Below, piece by piece: positions 16,501-17,593 of a stretch of DNA of 17,593 nucleotides. Location: the NCBI GenBank assembly GCA_910587335.1, contig CAJUMG010000025.1:1-17593 (forward strand), in the 5' to 3' direction. The notes under the pieces were generated by a model. It ran no database searches. It saw only the letters and a list, made by a program, of their open reading frames with translations, and was not told the DNA's origin. Source of the DNA: an uncultured Oscillospiraceae bacterium (GTDB lineage: Bacteria > Bacillota > Clostridia > Oscillospirales > Ruminococcaceae). The position numbers and the translations under genes were made by a program. The stretch's first letter is position 1; the number at the start of each line of letters is the position of its first letter.

Positions 16501-17593
16501 GGCGCGGGCCTGGCCGGCTGCGCCACCTCTCAAATCGAGATTTATGTGACCGACGGCGCGGTCTTCCACGGAAACTATAGCACCAGCGGCCTCCGCAATG
16601 ACATTGAGCTGGACCGCTCGGTGAACAGCGGGACCATGTACTATATTTCAGACTTTATGTTGGGCGGCGGTATGTATCGGTGGTATTGGAACCACCCATC
16701 CTCCGGGCAGCTGGCCCAGCCTTCCCAGTACCAGTACACCTCTAATAAGGTTTCCTTGGGCGGCGTTTGCCGGGATGAGGACATCCAAAAAGCTCAGGCG
16801 AAAGCCACCGTTCTGATCGCGAACAATACCACCAACGGCTTTGGACCCGGCGGCGGCATCGCCTCTAACGGCGCGGTGGTCATCGGCACCATGGACGAAA
16901 GCACCGGCAGGGTGACCGTCAACAAGCTGTGGGAGGATAATAATAACCAGTACGGCAAGCGTCCCCACTCGATTCAGCTTAGCCTGCAATATGGCGATTT
17001 GACCATGAATGACCTGACGCTGACCGCGGAGAATCAGTGGACCGTCACCCGAACCGGCCTGACCCAGGACATTTTGTCCGGCCTTGCCCAGGCGGAGTTG
17101 ACCGTGAAGGAGGTCCAGGTGGACGGCTACCGGTTCCAGGGCGCTACAGCGCAGGTGGTCGGAAACGAAGTGGTCATCACCCTCACCAACCAGTATGTTC
17201 CCCAGCTGGGTTCCTTAAAGATCAGCAAGACGGTCACCGGAAATGGCGGCGACCGGAACCGGAGCTTTACCTTTAACCTGATCCTGCGGGATGGGAACGG
17301 CAACCAGCTGACCGGCCAGTATCCCTATACCGGCAAGGGCAGCGGGACGGTGAGCAGCGGCAGCAGCTTCACCTTAAAGAGCGGCGAAAGCGTCCTGATT
17401 AGCGGCCTGCCCGCCGGGACCACCTATACCGTGACCGAGACCGAGGCTAACCGGGACGGCTATACCACGACCGCCACCGGCGCTCAGGGTACCATCGTAG
17501 CGAACGAAACGGCAGAGGCTTCCTTTGTCAACCACCGGCAGGCCGGTTCCTTAAAGATCAGCAAGACGGTCACCGGAAATGGCGGCGACCGGA
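13588..17593 (+). CDS. Large secreted adhesin: His/Cys repeats, beta-solenoid units, CnaB and DUF7601-like repeats (3' end beyond window)
   Basis: An open frame of at least 1335 codons without a stop; ATG at 13588 lies eight bases after GGAGGG. Residues 1-31 are a Sec signal peptide (basic start, ILSVLILLGLFPLQTLA, then AE). Residues 38-113 hold four HxxxC[YW]...C repeats (His40/Cys44/Cys51; 60/64/73; 79/83/92; 102/106/113). Two related acidic helical modules follow (about 144-207 and 228-288), then Gly289-291 encoded in a ten-G run. Two beta-solenoid units (about 306-630 and 655-1105) carry repeated [MF]xMNGGEISG / MTGGQIRGN turns, as in pectate-lyase-fold adhesins. A CnaB domain begins near 1108 (VTVNKLWEDNNNQYGKRP), and a 112-residue DUF7601-like repeat begins at 1208 (GSLKISKTVTGNGGDR; TYTVTETE), with a second starting at 1320. 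These domains project surface proteins of gut Firmicutes; an LPxTG-type anchor is expected beyond the edge. The ligand is unknown. Confidence 0.93.
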   Translation, partial: MKKMRRKRRWPAWILSVLILLGLFPLQTLAAETENPVHAHTADCYEEILICEEEHLTHQHEEDCWQTGQVLSCQEEHDHTEDCYQEEQTLICELEEGAGGEHTADCYQEILICEEAADSQNDPGEGDSLDAALSQAQDDAPDEVQQLSEAIRLFLEKYDPDETYDEEELAQLRQDGADIRTRYEALDEEARLLVEGYDEFVKTMAAFEASEEAETKPEAVEPSPAVKALNEEIQQFLTEFDPEKQYTQEEQSALLERFEAILESYEALGEEEKAQIVGLEDILSFIQDGGGVFTVADSEAAIDGTPYATLEEAMGAAQSGDTVVLQQDVDLESYYYLKSGNSVTVDLNGHNITSQSTAFMVKAGSELTLTGSGTVSGQGYASEKAGGAVVAWGGVINLEGDVVLTSGASDLKKGGAVWIYYGAFRMNGGRIEGTHAQSGGGVYAQGYSKGYPGTFEMNGGEISGCSAEEGGAVCTEYYGVFQMNDGLITDCSANTGAGVRVGNQMVMNGGQIAGNFAEWYAAGVFVDDCASFTMTGGAIAHNRLGDENSGFPGGVFQRWDSSLTVKGGAVYDNDQGDFALCYPGTSSVIAAGKMQAENIAFTGWRIKPEYGSGERETQGALPDKMPDYYSYIYCTAIYEKGEAVYSQTVSLGGEGSQTQTFDEAKALAEQMTASAEWNGEPIVIEVGKTLNVSGDEEWTFGENAENIVVERSPSFDGYLVNVSGSLTLKDITIQGTGIGGKNHSLIKVTDGQLTIEDGTVLQNNGAGTPGPLDSISRGNYDGGAVYANGGSVTMTGGQIRGNTSEYLGGGVSINGGSFEMTGGEISENESHCGGGVSVVRGGEMLLSSGQIADNKAMIGGGICVGGRTTAESTGQSELTMKGGAISGNTAKSNGGGIYVQMNSVATVTAGEIVGNQTTNEQDLPTSHRGAGIYVNGGSGTNSGLGHEKPVGLNTGLLRLENVEITGNTASNGAGLAGCATSQIEIYVTDGAVFHGNYSTSGLRNDIELDRSVNSGTMYYISDFMLGGGMYRWYWNHPSSGQLAQPSQYQYTSNKVSLGGVCRDEDIQKAQAKATVLIANNTTNGFGPGGGIASNGAVVIGTMDESTGRVTVNKLWEDNNNQYGKRPHSIQLSLQYGDLTMNDLTLTAENQWTVTRTGLTQDILSGLAQAELTVKEVQVDGYRFQGATAQVVGNEVVITLTNQYVPQLGSLKISKTVTGNGGDRNRSFTFNLILRDGNGNQLTGQYPYTGKGSGTVSSGSSFTLKSGESVLISGLPAGTTYTVTETEANRDGYTTTATGAQGTIVANETAEASFVNHRQAGSLKISKTVTGNGGDR
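13705..13932 (+). repeat. His/Cys repeat region, with first and last units nearly identical in DNA
   Basis: Four coding repeats of the pattern H-x3-C-[YW]-x5..7-[IS]-C. Units 1 (13705-13746) and 4 (13891-13932) match at 38 of 42 bases, including 22 identical bases from 13723, although they are 186 bp apart; units 2 and 3 are more diverged. This suggests recent duplication or conversion within the repeat block. The Cys/His pattern suits metal binding or disulfides. Confidence 0.8.
14452..14461 (+). repeat. Ten-G homopolymer inside the adhesin coding sequence
   Basis: In frame it encodes Gly289-Gly291 plus the first base of a Val codon. Losing one G would lead to a stop at 14573-14575; gaining one G would give a stop at 14493-14495. 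Both truncate before the solenoid and CnaB domains. Confidence 0.95.
17209..17593 (+). repeat. 336-bp (112-residue) tandem coding repeats, second copy cut by window end
   Basis: The repeat starting at 17209 restarts at 17545. The 49 bases visible in copy two (17545-17593) are identical to 17209-17257. The repeat encodes a DUF7601-like adhesin domain, and its number is unknown because the window stops here. Confidence 0.93.

Overview
The window looks like chromosome of a fairly GC-rich, anaerobic, Gram-positive member of the Clostridia, probably gut-associated. The supports are a full-length pyruvate:ferredoxin oxidoreductase, a lipobox lipoprotein, sigma-A-type promoters with 17-bp spacers, GGAGG-type ribosome binding sites, and a very large secreted adhesin of the CnaB / beta-solenoid type common in gut Firmicutes. 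The abrupt changes at the left end suggest that this may be a metagenome-assembled contig; that is inference. I saw no rRNA, tRNA, CRISPR array, insertion sequence or phage gene.

Left end (1-2670, minus strand): a DUF177/YceD gene, normally the partner of rpmF, is broken by a frame-shifting 107-bp near-duplication. Beyond it lies a 648-codon ORF that joins the front of a surface lipoprotein, resembling a SurA/PrsA foldase, to an aspartate-aminotransferase-type enzyme lacking its first ~25 residues. Both anomalies could be real rearrangements, but an assembly chimera is at least as likely: identity in the duplication drops abruptly from 56/56 to 38/51, and base usage changes near 1950.

Middle (2671-10347): divergent from the fusion ORF is a membrane-anchored protein with Ig-like middle domains and a degenerate LytM/M23 domain that has lost its zinc ligands. 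It converges on nifJ, with two hairpin terminators between them. Upstream of nifJ is a free-standing 83-residue protein matching only the C-terminal segment of fatty-acid kinase FakA. Divergent from that, across back-to-back promoters, is a CNNM/CBS/CorC-type membrane transporter.

Right (10348-13458): a coupled mscS-GNAT acetyltransferase operon on the minus strand, an unrecognised 60-residue small ORF, and a plus-strand pair with 1 nt between genes: a UPF0213 GIY-YIG protein and an AadA-like nucleotidyltransferase. The pair is read from a good promoter with a ~200-nt leader.

Right end (13588-17593): one open frame of at least 1335 codons encodes a secreted adhesin. In order it has a signal peptide, four His/Cys repeats, two helical modules, a run of ten G inside the coding sequence, two glycine-rich beta-solenoid units, a CnaB domain and the first of a series of DUF7601-like repeats. 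The window ends inside the second repeat, so the C terminus and anchor are not visible. The G tract is a plausible on/off slippage switch placed just before the functional domains.
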